Source of the DNA: Salinicoccus sediminis
GTDB lineage: Bacteria; Bacillota; Bacilli; Staphylococcales; Salinicoccaceae
Direction: 5' to 3'
Assembly (NCBI RefSeq): GCF_000986795.1
Contig: NZ_LAYZ01000026.1
Coordinates: 62,001 to 126,000 of the forward strand
Length of the DNA: 64,000 nucleotides
Shown: positions 34,659 to 42,941 of the stretch, in pieces
How positions within the stretch are numbered: the first letter of the stretch is position 1
How the letters are laid out: each line of letters opens with the position of its first letter
Position numbers and translations under genes: made by a program
Notes under the pieces: model-generated
What the model was told of the DNA's origin: nothing
The model's input: only the letters and a program-made list of their open reading frames with translations
Databases searched by the model: none

Positions 34659-35195
34659 ATGAGGAAGAAAGAAGAACTGCTGCTGATGGCGGCTGAAATC
34701 ATACAGAACGAAGGCATACAGGCACTGAGCATGGATTATCTTGCCCAGAAGGCGGATATCACAAAAGGCGGTGTGCTCTACCATTTTGAAAGCAAAGGGA
34801 ACCTGCTTTTGAAAATGAACCAGATGGTGATTGACAACTTCGATGAAAAAGTGGAGAAGCATCAGAAGGATATGACTGGCAACTACCAGTTCACCCGGGC
34901 GTATGCACTGGCTACGCTTGACTATTTAAACCAGGACCAGCAGAGTTTTCTGCCCGCAGTCTTCATCGCTTCATATGCCGATAAGGACAGCCTGGACCTC
35001 TGGCAGCACTTTTCAGGCCAGTGGAATGATGCATTCCTGGCTGATACCGGAGACCGGGCGAAGATCATGAAACTCCGTCTGCTTGCTGACGGCATATGGT
35101 TCCATGTACTGTACTACAGGGATGATGTGAACAAGCGTGAGATAGAAAAGGTGATACACGAGGAATGCAGAATTTTGTCAGAGGAGGGAAGTTAA
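34659..35195 (+). CDS. TetR family repressor of the SMR pair
   Basis: A 178-residue TetR-family regulator. The N-terminal helix-turn-helix reads ALSMDYLAQKADITKGGVLY with HFESKGNLL after it; the C-terminal domain is of the TetR_C type seen in QacR-like drug-sensing repressors (LADGIWFHVLYYRD). It precedes and abuts two small multidrug resistance genes in one operon, and a palindromic operator lies at the promoter, so it should be their drug-responsive repressor. The effector is unknown. Confidence 0.87.
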   Translation: MRKKEELLLMAAEIIQNEGIQALSMDYLAQKADITKGGVLYHFESKGNLLLKMNQMVIDNFDEKVEKHQKDMTGNYQFTRAYALATLDYLNQDQQSFLPAVFIASYADKDSLDLWQHFSGQWNDAFLADTGDRAKIMKLRLLADGIWFHVLYYRDDVNKREIEKVIHEECRILSEEGS

Positions 35196-35504
35196 ATGGG
35201 AATCCTGACTTTAGGCGGCGCCATACTCTCTGAAGTTTTTGGCTCCAGCATGCTGAAAGTTACAGCGGTTACGAATAACAGACTGCCGGTGGTTGGAATA
35301 ATACTGGGCTATGGAATGGCATTCTACCTTCTGTCACTGGCTCTGATGACGATACCACTCAGTTTCGCCTATGCCGCATGGAGCGGAGTGGGGACTGCGC
35401 TGACCGCCCTGATCGGTTTCGGGGTTTTCAAGGAACAGCTGCGCCCAAAAACGGTGGTCGGCATCATCGTACTCATCATCGGTCTTGTGCTGATGAGGAT
35501 ATAA
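35196..35504 (+). CDS. small multidrug resistance (SMR) protein, subunit 1
   Basis: A 102-residue four-helix SMR protein. The membrane-embedded Glu is in GGAILSEVFGSSMLKVTA (helix 1), and YAAWSGVGTALTALIGFGVFKEQ is the helix 3 signature. Its ATG touches the tetR stop codon (GAGGAGGGAA site). The second SMR gene follows after 14 bases, so the pair probably forms a heterodimer like EbrAB or YkkCD exporting cationic drugs or guanidinium compounds. Confidence 0.88.
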   Translation: MGILTLGGAILSEVFGSSMLKVTAVTNNRLPVVGIILGYGMAFYLLSLALMTIPLSFAYAAWSGVGTALTALIGFGVFKEQLRPKTVVGIIVLIIGLVLMRI

Positions 35505-35518
35505 AGGAGAAATGGATT

Positions 35519-35863
35519 ATGAAGAAATATATTTTTCTCGGCAGTGCAATCCTGTTCGAGGTGACCGGGACAACGATGCTGAATCTGTCGGAAGGTTTTT
35601 CCAATCTCATGCCGACAATAGCGATGGCGATATGTTTTGCCCTTTCATTCACCAGTCTGATCTTCGCCTTGAAAGCCATACCACTGAGCCTCGCCTACAG
35701 CATATGGGCAGGCCTTGGAACAGCCGGAGCCGGTCTGATCGGTATATTTCTGTTCGGTGAAACACTGTCCCCGGCCAATATCATCGGGCTTCTGGTGATC
35801 ATCGCAGGTGTCGTCATCATGAATATGTCCGACGGCACAGGAAAACAGGCGCGGCGAGGATAA
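35519..35863 (+). CDS. small multidrug resistance (SMR) protein, subunit 2
   Basis: A 114-residue SMR protein, partner of the preceding gene. Helix 1 holds the essential Glu in LGSAILFEVTGTTML, helix 3 reads YSIWAGLGTAGAGLIGIFLFGE. It has a longer charged C-terminal tail (SDGTGKQARRG) than subunit 1, the usual asymmetry in paired SMR systems. ATG at 35519 after AAAGGAGAAA; overlapping frames starting at 35378 and 35512 are shadows. Confidence 0.87.
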   Translation: MKKYIFLGSAILFEVTGTTMLNLSEGFSNLMPTIAMAICFALSFTSLIFALKAIPLSLAYSIWAGLGTAGAGLIGIFLFGETLSPANIIGLLVIIAGVVIMNMSDGTGKQARRG

Positions 35864-35878
35864 AAGACGCAGAAACGA

Positions 35879-35908
35879 GAACGCCCTTCCGATGACGGAA
35901 GGGCGTTC
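35879..35908. terminator. terminator between convergent operons
   Basis: GAACGCCCTTCC pairs perfectly with GGAAGGGCGTTC. T tracts on both sides are short, so efficiency is uncertain. Confidence 0.65.
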
Positions 35909-35925
35909 TATATTCATATTCACCT

Positions 35926-36585
35926 TTAAACAATATCCGATTTCACAATCTTTTTCCTTCCATATAAATAGGAAGCGGCGTAAACGATGATGCCGGCACC
36001 AAGCACGATGAACGGCAAGACGAACCGGTAGATGTCCCATCCGATGCCGAGGTCTATATTGTGGATTACCGTATTATTGAGCGGCATGAAATGGAACATA
36101 TAGATGATGAACAACGGCAGGAAATAGATGATGTACCTTAAGATGGCACTGTCCAACCACGAGTTTGCAAATATTATGAGATAGATGCTCATCATGATCA
36201 GGCTGGCGCCCATGATCATCACAAGGCCGTAGTACAGATGATAGTCATGTCCGATGATCACGTAGGTCGAGAAGACTGCCACCGTGAACACGAGCATCAG
36301 GGCGTGATAGATATAATCAGCCTTCAGTATGTCGGTCTTCCGGATGGGCAGTGAGTACAGGAAATGATGGCTGTCGTTTTTTGTGATGAGTGTATGAATG
36401 TTCTGGATACTCGAGATGGTATAGACCATGACGATGAGGTTGAGCAGATTCACAAATGGCATGAACGGCTGCAAATTGATGAGGGACTGGCTGAAAGCGG
36501 CCAGCAGGTTGATGACGATCATGATGCCGCCCATCATCCATATCCATTTGGAGTACATCAGATTCAAATAGAGCTGTTTCTTCAT
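35926..36585 (-). CDS. ABC-2 type transporter permease
   Basis: A 219-residue membrane protein with six predicted helices, encoded last in a three-gene minus-strand operon with a GntR/YtrA regulator and an ATPase. Hydrophobic pairs such as MVYTISSIQNIHTLITKND and LVFTVAVFSTYVIIG fit the ABC-2 membrane fold. The start is the ATG at 36585, nine bases after GGAGGG; an ATG at 36594 directly adjoins the site and is less likely. It overlaps closely with the ATPase stop. Substrate unknown; bacitracin- or lantibiotic-type peptide export is typical of YtrA-regulated sets. Confidence 0.82.
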   Translation of the reverse strand: MKKQLYLNLMYSKWIWMMGGIMIVINLLAAFSQSLINLQPFMPFVNLLNLIVMVYTISSIQNIHTLITKNDSHHFLYSLPIRKTDILKADYIYHALMLVFTVAVFSTYVIIGHDYHLYYGLVMIMGASLIMMSIYLIIFANSWLDSAILRYIIYFLPLFIIYMFHFMPLNNTVIHNIDLGIGWDIYRFVLPFIVLGAGIIVYAASYLYGRKKIVKSDIV

Positions 36586-36586
36586 A

Positions 36587-37453
36587 TCAGACATCCCTCC
36601 GATTGTTTTTGATGAAGTACATCACTTCGTCCACGCTCAGTTTTTCAACGATCACTTTGTCTCCGAACAGTTCCTGCAGAGTATCCCATGAATTGCTCAT
36701 CGCTTCAAAGCCGAGGGAATTGTCCCTTTTGCCGATCAGCAGCTCATTGGTTTCATCATCGAGCATACCTTTCGGCCCTTTGACCTTTTTGTAGGTATCG
36801 AGCAGGGCCTCTTTTTCCATGTTGAATAAAATCTCCCCGTCGTCGATCATCATGATATAGTCCGCAATACGTTCCAGGTCGCTGGTGATATGGGTGCTGA
36901 ACAATATGGTGATCTCCTCGTTAATCATCAGCTCCTGCAGTATATCCAAAAGCTCCATCCTGAAAGTCGGGGCGAGGTTCGATGTCGGTTCATCCAGTAT
37001 CAGCAGCTCGGCGTTATGACTCAGGGCAACAGCCAGGGAGAGTTTCACTTTCTCGCCTGTGGACAATTTCTTAATTCTGGTGTTTTCCGGTACCTTGAAG
37101 TCATCAAGATATTTGTGATAGACAGCGCTGTCCCACGCTTCAAAATAGACGGTAAGCAATTTTTCCAGCTTGGCGGGGGAGAGGTGTTCGGGAAAATTAT
37201 CCTCGGCGAAAACCATGCCGATACGGTTCAGCAGATTTTCGCGGTCACGCTCGATATCGTCGGAACCGAGTATTTTTACATCACCCCGGTCCGCTTTCAA
37301 CAGGCCGGTGAAATGATTGATCAGCGTCGACTTTCCGGCGCCATTATCGCCGACCATGCCTGTAATGTAGCCTTTCGGAATCTCAATGTCCAGGTCCTTT
37401 ATTTCGAAGTTTCCTATTTGCTTATGAAGTCCTTTGACATCTATGGCATTCAT
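36587..37453 (-). CDS. ABC transporter ATP-binding protein
   Basis: A 288-residue ATPase: Walker A GDNGAGKSTLINHFTGLL, signature KKLSTGEKVKLSLAVALS, Walker B LLILDEPTSNLAP, then a switch His in LFSTHITSDL. The signature is LSTGE rather than LSGGQ, common in YtrB-like subunits. The C-terminal 70 residues form a small extra domain. ATG overlaps the stop of the regulator gene (ATGA), with GGAGGAT upstream; the permease follows directly. Energises export by the permease. Confidence 0.88.
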   Translation of the reverse strand: MNAIDVKGLHKQIGNFEIKDLDIEIPKGYITGMVGDNGAGKSTLINHFTGLLKADRGDVKILGSDDIERDRENLLNRIGMVFAEDNFPEHLSPAKLEKLLTVYFEAWDSAVYHKYLDDFKVPENTRIKKLSTGEKVKLSLAVALSHNAELLILDEPTSNLAPTFRMELLDILQELMINEEITILFSTHITSDLERIADYIMMIDDGEILFNMEKEALLDTYKKVKGPKGMLDDETNELLIGKRDNSLGFEAMSNSWDTLQELFGDKVIVEKLSVDEVMYFIKNNRRDV

Positions 37454-37827
37454 TTCTTATCCTCCTCAATGACATGGATCATGTCGATCAGTTCCTCGGC
37501 GGAAAGGTCGATCTGATGTGCCGTTTTAAGCAATTCCTCGATATTCTTTTCAATTTCGAGCAGCACCCGTTCCCTTTGTATGTTCGCATTCTGTTCACTC
37601 ACAAAAGTCCCTTTGCCGACAACGGAGTACACATATCCCTCCTGCTCAAGGTCCTGATAGGCACGCTTCGTCGTGATGATGCTGATCTTCAGCTCTTTCG
37701 CAAGCGCCCGCATCGACATCAGCGCTTCCCCCGGCTGGACTTCACTTGTCATGATGGCGCGGATAATCTCATTCTTCAGCTGTTCGTAAATGGGAGTGTC
37801 CGTATTGTTCGAAATCTGGATATTCAC
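37450..37827 (-). CDS. GntR family regulator, YtrA subfamily
   Basis: A 125-residue regulator: a GntR winged helix (IYEQLKNEIIRAIMTSEVQP, SMRALAKELKISIITTKRAY, YVYSVVGKGTFVSEQ) and a short C-terminal helical tail, the form typical of YtrA repressors of ABC transporter operons. I prefer the GTG at 37827 after GAGGTG; a longer frame from 38007 lacks family support. First gene of the operon; a palindrome at the promoter fits autorepression. Inducer probably a cell-envelope antibiotic, by analogy. Confidence 0.85.
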   Translation of the reverse strand: MNIQISNNTDTPIYEQLKNEIIRAIMTSEVQPGEALMSMRALAKELKISIITTKRAYQDLEQEGYVYSVVGKGTFVSEQNANIQRERVLLEIEKNIEELLKTAHQIDLSAEELIDMIHVIEEDKK

Positions 37828-37842
37828 GGGAACACCTCTTCC

Positions 37843-37859
37843 GTATATAGTGTGTATAC
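37843..37859 (-). promoter_or_regulatory. YtrA-type operator
   Basis: GTATATAGTGTGTATAC, an imperfect 17-base palindrome, lies between the -10 and the start of the gntR gene. Position and GTATAC ends resemble GntR/YtrA sites. Confidence 0.65.
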
Positions 37860-37861
37860 TC

Positions 37862-37890
37862 AATATATATAATATATACACTGGTGTCAA
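37862..37890 (-). promoter_or_regulatory. promoter of YtrA-ABC operon
   Basis: On the minus strand, TTGACA (37890-37885) and TATATT (37867-37862) spaced exactly 17 bases. Confidence 0.75.
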
Positions 37891-37944
37891 GCCGAGGTGA
37901 GATTCTTTTGTAAATAAGGAGGTATATGTTCTGTTAATAAAGAC

Positions 37945-37976
37945 AAAAAGCTGACCGGTCATAACCGGCCAGCTTC
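37945..37976 (-). terminator. terminator after marR
   Basis: AAGCTG-A-CCGGT pairs with ACCGG-C-CAGCTT; the minus strand continues with TTTTTGTCTTT. Confidence 0.8.
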
Positions 37977-38003
37977 CATGTGCACTTTCTGGATGAACTC
38001 TGC

Positions 38004-38435
38004 TCATTCATTCGCCTCATAATAATCCAGTATCTTTTTCTGGATTTCCGTATACTGCCGGACTTCTTCATCCGACAGGATAGAAAAGATCTCTTCGCTG
38101 ATTTTCTGACCATGTTCCCGGGCATCATCCAAAAGCTTTATACCGCTGTCCGTAATGTCCAGCAGTACGGCGCGGCGATCTTCGGGACTCGTCTTTTTCA
38201 CCACGTAGCCATCCTTTATCAACCTGTCCGAAATGCCCGTCATGGCCCCCGTCGTATAGCCGAGACTTTTGGAAATCTTAGACGGCATGGATGCCCCGTT
38301 CTTTCTCAGCAGATACAGGACCATGATCTGAGAAATATTCAGTTTGCCGTCGAAACGCTTCATGAACCTGAGTACCGTCTCGTTGTTTATCATCTCGGTT
38401 GTGTGAATCAGTTCGAGTAATGTATCTTTATCCAT
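38004..38435 (-). CDS. MarR family transcriptional regulator
   Basis: A 143-residue MarR-type winged-helix regulator: ISQIMVLYLLRKNGASMPSK, the recognition helix region SLGYTTGAMTGISDRLIKDG and the wing DRRAVLLDITDSGIK. The ATG at 38435 follows GAGGTG. The gene is divergent from a short-chain dehydrogenase with only about 94 bases between starts, and an 18-base palindrome lies between them, so it probably represses both. Confidence 0.88.
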   Translation of the reverse strand: MDKDTLLELIHTTEMINNETVLRFMKRFDGKLNISQIMVLYLLRKNGASMPSKISKSLGYTTGAMTGISDRLIKDGYVVKKTSPEDRRAVLLDITDSGIKLLDDAREHGQKISEEIFSILSDEEVRQYTEIQKKILDYYEANE

Positions 38436-38480
38436 TGTGCACCTCAATCCATTAAATTTGACTTTATGCTTTACGAAAAT

Positions 38481-38498
38481 TATCTTATTACTAAGATA
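38481..38498. promoter_or_regulatory. MarR-type operator palindrome
   Basis: TATCTTA-TTAC-TAAGATA is a perfect inverted repeat midway between the divergent marR and dehydrogenase starts. Half-site size and AT content fit MarR proteins. Confidence 0.7.
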
Positions 38499-38529
38499 TA
38501 TACTTGTAAACTATATAGGAGTGAGCTAA

Positions 38530-39264
38530 ATGACAAGACTTGAAGGGAAAGTAATCGTAATCACAGGAGGCGCGCAGGGCATGGGGAAATCTCATGCCGA
38601 AAAATGTGTAGAGGAGGGCGCATTCGCGGTCATTACCGATATCAACGAAGAAGCGGGGATCAAGACAGCGGAAGAACTCGGGGAGCGTGCACTGTTCATC
38701 AAACACGATGTAACGAGTGAGGAGGACTGGGCCCATGTTGTAAGTACAGTCAAGGAAAAGTGGGACAGGATCGACTGTCTTGTCAATAATGCAGGCATCA
38801 CACTGTATTCACCGATTGACCAGTTGTCTCTTGAAGACTATATGAAAGTGGTGAATATCAACCAGGTGTCTGTATTCCTCGGCATCAAGTCAGTGACGGA
38901 AATCATGAAGGCGCAGGGAAGCGGCGACATCATCAACATTTCTTCAATCAATGGCTTGGTCGGCGGTGCTGCCGGCTATACGGATACGAAATTCGCGGTG
39001 CGTGGCATGACGAAAGCGGCTGCGAAAGACCTGTCTCCGCATAACATAAGGGTCAACTCCGTCCATCCGGGCGTCATTCGCACACCGATGCTCGAACAGG
39101 AAGACGTTCGCGCGCAGGTGGAACAGTTCATCAGGACGATTCCGATGAGAAGAGTGGCGGAAGTCGGGGAAGTTTCCAATCTGATCGTATTCCTTGCGTC
39201 GGATGACTCCACGTATGCAACAGGTTCCGAGTTCGTACTGGACGGCGGCATCACAGCCCTCTGA
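38530..39264 (+). CDS. SDR-family NAD(P)-dependent dehydrogenase
   Basis: A 244-residue classical short-chain dehydrogenase: cofactor motif TGGAQGMGKSHAE, NNAGI at residue 85 or so, catalytic Ser in INISSINGL, Y-x-x-x-K as YTDTKFAVRGM, and PGVIRTPM. An Asp (TDINEE) at the end of strand 2 suggests NAD preference. Substrate unknown. It starts at an ATG after AGGAGTGAG and is divergent from marR. Confidence 0.87.
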   Translation: MTRLEGKVIVITGGAQGMGKSHAEKCVEEGAFAVITDINEEAGIKTAEELGERALFIKHDVTSEEDWAHVVSTVKEKWDRIDCLVNNAGITLYSPIDQLSLEDYMKVVNINQVSVFLGIKSVTEIMKAQGSGDIINISSINGLVGGAAGYTDTKFAVRGMTKAAAKDLSPHNIRVNSVHPGVIRTPMLEQEDVRAQVEQFIRTIPMRRVAEVGEVSNLIVFLASDDSTYATGSEFVLDGGITAL

Positions 39265-39308
39265 TAAATGCATCTGGTCAATCTCAATAAGTTGAATCAC
39301 AGCGCAAT

Positions 39309-39350
39309 AAAATACCGCAGCCATCCGAAACGACGGTCTGCGGTATTTTT
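39309..39350. terminator. bidirectional terminator
   Basis: AAATACCGCAG pairs with CTGCGGTATTT, T-ended on both strands, between convergent genes. Confidence 0.8.
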
Positions 39351-39358
39351 GCATATAT

Positions 39359-40210
39359 TCAGTCTGACTCAAGGAACGCCTGCAGTTTCCCGTACTGCGC
39401 TTCGGCATCCCTCCAGCCGAGTTCATAGAGGTCTTCGAGACGTTTCTTATTTCTTTCGGTCCTGCTTATCTTCAAAGGTTTGCTCGGTGCTATGATGAAT
39501 GCATTGTTCCTCTTTTCCTGGTCATAGAGGTATTTGAGTGTGTCATTGTAATGTCTGTAGCGGACGCCGAGTTTTTCATGGATCATCGGATGGTCTTTAT
39601 ATTTGATGACTTTCGACATCCGGCTCGGCTTTTTGAAGTATCCCCGGGGTTTCGTAAGTATGACAATATTCTTCTCAAATCCGTCGCTCTGTGCCTTTCT
39701 GACCGGTATGGGGTCGGAGATGCCGCCGTCCATGAGGTGACGGTTGTCATACTGCACGCTGGTGGCGACGAAGGGCAGGGAGCTTGATGCTCTCAGCAGT
39801 TCAGCAATGTGATCCTGGTTATCCGTCTTTTTGTAGTAGACCGGCTCTCCGGTTCCGCAGTCGGTCGTGACGATCGTGAACTGCTCCGGGCTGTCCACCA
39901 GTGTCTTTACATCAAATGGGACGAGTCTGTTCGGTATCTCATCGAAGATGAAGTCCATGCCGAAAAGTTCACGTTTCTTTATATAATTCCCCAGTGAGAT
40001 ATACCGTTTGTCTTCTACAAAATCCAGGTTGACCTTTTTGTTCCTGCCCGGCTGCCTGGAAAGGTATGAAGCGCCCATGCAGGCACCTGCCGAAACGCCG
40101 ATCACATAGGGGAGATAGAGGTCTTTACTCATGAAGTATTCCAGTACGCCTGCTGTGTAGAGGCCGCGCATGCCGCCACCTTCAAGAACCAATCCTGTGT
40201 CTGTCATCAT
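39359..40210 (-). CDS. patatin-like phospholipase
   Basis: A 283-residue patatin-family lipid acyl hydrolase of the bacterial YjjU type. GLVLEGGGMRGLYTAGVLEYF forms the oxyanion loop, GVSAGACMG carries the catalytic Ser40, and LMDGGISDPIPV carries the catalytic Asp, so the Ser-Asp dyad is complete. Family members act on phospholipids or acyl esters. No signal peptide. Start ATG at 40210 after GGGGG. Single gene. Confidence 0.88.
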   Translation of the reverse strand: MMTDTGLVLEGGGMRGLYTAGVLEYFMSKDLYLPYVIGVSAGACMGASYLSRQPGRNKKVNLDFVEDKRYISLGNYIKKRELFGMDFIFDEIPNRLVPFDVKTLVDSPEQFTIVTTDCGTGEPVYYKKTDNQDHIAELLRASSSLPFVATSVQYDNRHLMDGGISDPIPVRKAQSDGFEKNIVILTKPRGYFKKPSRMSKVIKYKDHPMIHEKLGVRYRHYNDTLKYLYDQEKRNNAFIIAPSKPLKISRTERNKKRLEDLYELGWRDAEAQYGKLQAFLESD

Positions 40211-40394
40211 TTATGCCCCCGCTTCTGTCGGATGTCCATTTCATATAAATAAAGTTTAACAGACCATCATCTCATTATTAAAGCCGATTGCCCGGCTAGT
40301 TCAATGTTACGTCAAATTCATATTGATGAAATATTCAGAACGTTGATGTATTTTGAAAGTATGCATTAAAAATGATGGAGAGAGGAGAGGTACA

Positions 40395-40585
40395 GTGTCA
40401 GAGATCGAGGATCTGTTTGAAAAACTGAATGCGGATAATGCGCCCGCGAGCAGACGGGGAAGCAAAGTGGGGAGGTCGAACTGAAGGGTGGAATGTGTGA
40501 TGCTCCATTTGTTGAACTTTCATATGAAAATATGGCGGATGCAGCAGAAGGGATCATAAAAGTGATGGAAAATTATAAAAGCTGA
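40395..40585 (+). pseudogene. small gene possibly broken by a frameshift
   Basis: A GTG at 40395, five bases after AGGAGAGG, opens 29 codons (VSEIEDLFEKLNADN then low-information residues) ending at 40484. A second frame, offset by one base and open from about 40434, encodes DAPFVELSYENMADAAEGII and stops at 40585, just before the peptidase's ribosome-binding site. Joined by one inserted base near 40440 they would make a roughly 63-residue protein. Both halves look protein-like, but I recognise no family; two tiny coupled genes are an alternative. Confidence 0.35.
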
Positions 40586-40604
40586 AATATGAGGAGGGAA
40601 CTTC

Positions 40605-41966
40605 ATGGAATTCAAAAGAATCATTGATGAAAACAGGGAAACGTATATGGCGGAATTGTTCGAAGTATTAAGGCAGGAAAGCATCAGTGCCGAGGGCAGG
40701 GGTATTCCGGAGTGTGCGGAACTGATGGCCGGCAAGCTGAAAAGCGCAGGGATAGAAGACGTTGAGATCATTGAAACAGAATACAATCCTGTGGTCTGTG
40801 GTGAATATCATGTTTCTGATGATGCGAAAACAATGCTCATATACGGCCATTACGATGTCCAGCCGCCCGATCCGCTGGAAGAGTGGGTGAGCCCGCCATT
40901 CGAACCCACAATCAGAGACGGCAGGGTCTATGCCCGTGGTGCAGGGGACAACAAGGGGCAGATCATGGCCCAGATACTTGCGGTAAAGACGTATATTGAA
41001 GCGGAAGGCAGTCTGCCGATCAACGTGAAGTTCGTAATCGAGGGCGAGGAGGAGACGGGGAGTCCGAACCTCCCGGCGTTTGTTGAACAGCATAAGGAAA
41101 AGCTTGAGACAGATCTCGTCTATACTTCCGACGGACCGATGCTTGCGGACGGTCATCCGGTTGTACTCCTCGGTGTACGGGGACTCCTCTATGTGGAGCT
41201 CACTGCCAGAGGCTCACAGTTCGATAACCATTCGGGCAACAAAGGCAACATCGCCCGCAATCCTGCCTGGGAACTCATGAATCTGCTCAGCACGATGAAG
41301 GATGACAACGGCAGAGTGTTGATTGAAGGCTTCTATGATAACGTATTGCCGCCGACGGAGAAGGAACTTGAACTGATTGACAGGCTGCCGTTTGACCTTG
41401 ATGATGTGAGCAGGAACATCGGTGATGACAGTATAGAATTCACCAAGGCGGACTACTATCGTGCGCTTTGTTTTGAACCGACTTTCAATATCGCCGGATT
41501 TACGAGCGGATATGGCGGGGAAGGTGCGAAGACGATCATCCCCGCCGAAGCGAAAGTGAAGATGGATATGCGCCTGGTCATGGACCAGGATCCCGATGAG
41601 ATTTTTGAGAGGCTCAGAAACCATGTGGAAAAGCATGCTCCGGACGTGGAAGTGGAGAAACTCGGCATAATGCAGCCGTCGCGGACTTCCTCGGAACTTG
41701 AGTTCATCGAACCGATAAGGAGGTCCGCAGAAAAATCATTCGGCAGGGAAGCTTTCATCCAGCCGAGCTTAGGCGGCAGTCTGCCTGATGCAGTATGGAC
41801 GAAAATACTGGGTGTTCCTTCAGTCGTTGTCCCTTACGCGAATATCGATGAAGCAAACCATTCACCGAATGAAAACCTGGTTGTGGAGCATTTCTATAAA
41901 GGAATTGAAACGACGTGCAGGGTGATATCTGAAATTGGGGAACTGGACCAGGGCTACAGTATTTAA
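40605..41966 (+). CDS. M20-family dipeptidase
   Basis: A 453-residue zinc peptidase of the M20 family (dipeptidase/carnosinase-like). Metal and catalytic residues are in LIYGHYDVQP (His, Asp), RGAGDNKGQ (bridging Asp), VIEGEEETGS (general base Glu and metal Glu), LVYTSDGP (Asp) and ANIDEANHSPNENL (His). The dimerisation (lid) domain lies between about 185 and 300. It hydrolyses dipeptides or related amides in the cytosol. AGGAGGGA precedes the ATG. Monocistronic. Confidence 0.9.
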   Translation: MEFKRIIDENRETYMAELFEVLRQESISAEGRGIPECAELMAGKLKSAGIEDVEIIETEYNPVVCGEYHVSDDAKTMLIYGHYDVQPPDPLEEWVSPPFEPTIRDGRVYARGAGDNKGQIMAQILAVKTYIEAEGSLPINVKFVIEGEEETGSPNLPAFVEQHKEKLETDLVYTSDGPMLADGHPVVLLGVRGLLYVELTARGSQFDNHSGNKGNIARNPAWELMNLLSTMKDDNGRVLIEGFYDNVLPPTEKELELIDRLPFDLDDVSRNIGDDSIEFTKADYYRALCFEPTFNIAGFTSGYGGEGAKTIIPAEAKVKMDMRLVMDQDPDEIFERLRNHVEKHAPDVEVEKLGIMQPSRTSSELEFIEPIRRSAEKSFGREAFIQPSLGGSLPDAVWTKILGVPSVVVPYANIDEANHSPNENLVVEHFYKGIETTCRVISEIGELDQGYSI

Positions 41967-42028
41967 TCCGGCCATGTTTGTTTGCCTATTTCTGCTTTCC
42001 TATGTATGATGGTGGGTGTAAGATACAA

Positions 42029-42034
42029 TATAAT
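42029..42034 (+). promoter_or_regulatory. -10 element of tenA transcript
   Basis: TATAAT about 12 bases before the riboswitch. No clear -35 is seen. Confidence 0.5.
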
Positions 42035-42046
42035 ATGATTCTTATT

Positions 42047-42128
42047 CGACTGGGGGAGCATGCAGATGCTGAGAGAGCAATCGACCCTTTGAACCTGATT
42101 CGGGTAATACCGGCGTAGGAAAGTGGAG
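42047..42128 (+). promoter_or_regulatory. TPP riboswitch (THI element)
   Basis: The conserved core is complete: CTGAGAG (42069-42075), ACCCTTTGAACCTGAT (42084-42099) and GGGTAATACCGGCG with GTAGGAAAGT to the end. A terminator hairpin follows 35 bases later, so thiamine pyrophosphate binding should stop transcription before tenA. Confidence 0.95.
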
Positions 42129-42162
42129 TGAAGATACTTGGAAAATGAAATTCGTATATATC

Positions 42163-42206
42163 GACAATCCCACGGCCATATCAGGTTGTGGGATTGTCTG
42201 CTTTTC
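42163..42206 (+). terminator. riboswitch-controlled terminator
   Basis: GACAATCCCAC pairs with GTGGGATTGTC around a 14-base loop, followed by TGCTTTT. It is the expression platform of the TPP riboswitch. Confidence 0.85.
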
Positions 42207-42234
42207 CCCCCGGTGAAATTAGGAAGGGGAAATT

Positions 42235-42921
42235 ATGATGAACAGTCAGTTCACAGATCGCATCTGGAAACGCGTGGAGCCATTATGGAACAATTATTTG
42301 GAGCACCCTTTTGTCAAAGGGCTCGGGGAAGGGTGGCTTGAGGAAGAGAAATTCAGGCATTGGCTGAAACAGGATTATGTCTACCTGATCGATTATTCGA
42401 GATTGTTCGCTCTGGGCAGTGCCAAAGCACACAATCTCGCAACGATGAATGAATTTTCCAAGCTGCTGCACGGTACGCTTTTCATGGAAATGGATCTGCA
42501 CAGGGGATATGCGGAAAAATTCGGAATCTCCCGGGAGGACCTGGAAAATACGGGTGCGGCAGCTACCACAACGGCTTATACTAGCTACATGCTGAATGTG
42601 GCGCAGCGGGGGAGCATAGAGCATGTTGCCGCCACGGTGCTGGCATGTGCGTGGAGCTATAATTTCATAGGCCTGAAGCTGTCACAGATTGAGGGGGCTC
42701 TGGATCATGAGCTGTACGGCAATTGGATACAGACATACTCATCAGAAGAATTCACAGATCTTGCGGAAAGCTGTAAACAATTGATGAACACACTGGCTGA
42801 AGATAAGCCGGAAAGGGAGCTCGCCGAGCTGGAGGAAATCATCTATAAAACAAGTATGTTCGAATATATGTTCTGGGACATGGCGGAAAATATGGAGACG
42901 TGGCCGGTGAAAGAGAGCTAG
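42235..42921 (+). CDS. tenA: thiaminase II / aminopyrimidine aminohydrolase TenA
   Basis: A 228-residue TenA protein, which salvages the pyrimidine part of degraded thiamine. It shows the all-helical family pattern: HPFVKGLGEGWLEEEKFRHW, LKQDYVYLIDYSRLFALG, and the catalytic Cys in VLACAWSYNFIGL near residue 139. The acidic pyrimidine ligand Asp (QDYVYL) is present. AAGGGGA precedes tandem ATGs at 42235 and 42238. Unusually it is the only gene after the riboswitch; no thiM, thiE or thiD follows. Confidence 0.93.
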   Translation: MMNSQFTDRIWKRVEPLWNNYLEHPFVKGLGEGWLEEEKFRHWLKQDYVYLIDYSRLFALGSAKAHNLATMNEFSKLLHGTLFMEMDLHRGYAEKFGISREDLENTGAAATTTAYTSYMLNVAQRGSIEHVAATVLACAWSYNFIGLKLSQIEGALDHELYGNWIQTYSSEEFTDLAESCKQLMNTLAEDKPERELAELEEIIYKTSMFEYMFWDMAENMETWPVKES

Positions 42922-42941
42922 CGGCATGCATTGATAAAAAT

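Noticed and set aside
35000-35200. Guanidine riboswitch for the SMR pair
   Set aside because: The genes are tightly coupled to tetR and no ACGR-type or guanidine-I motif is present.
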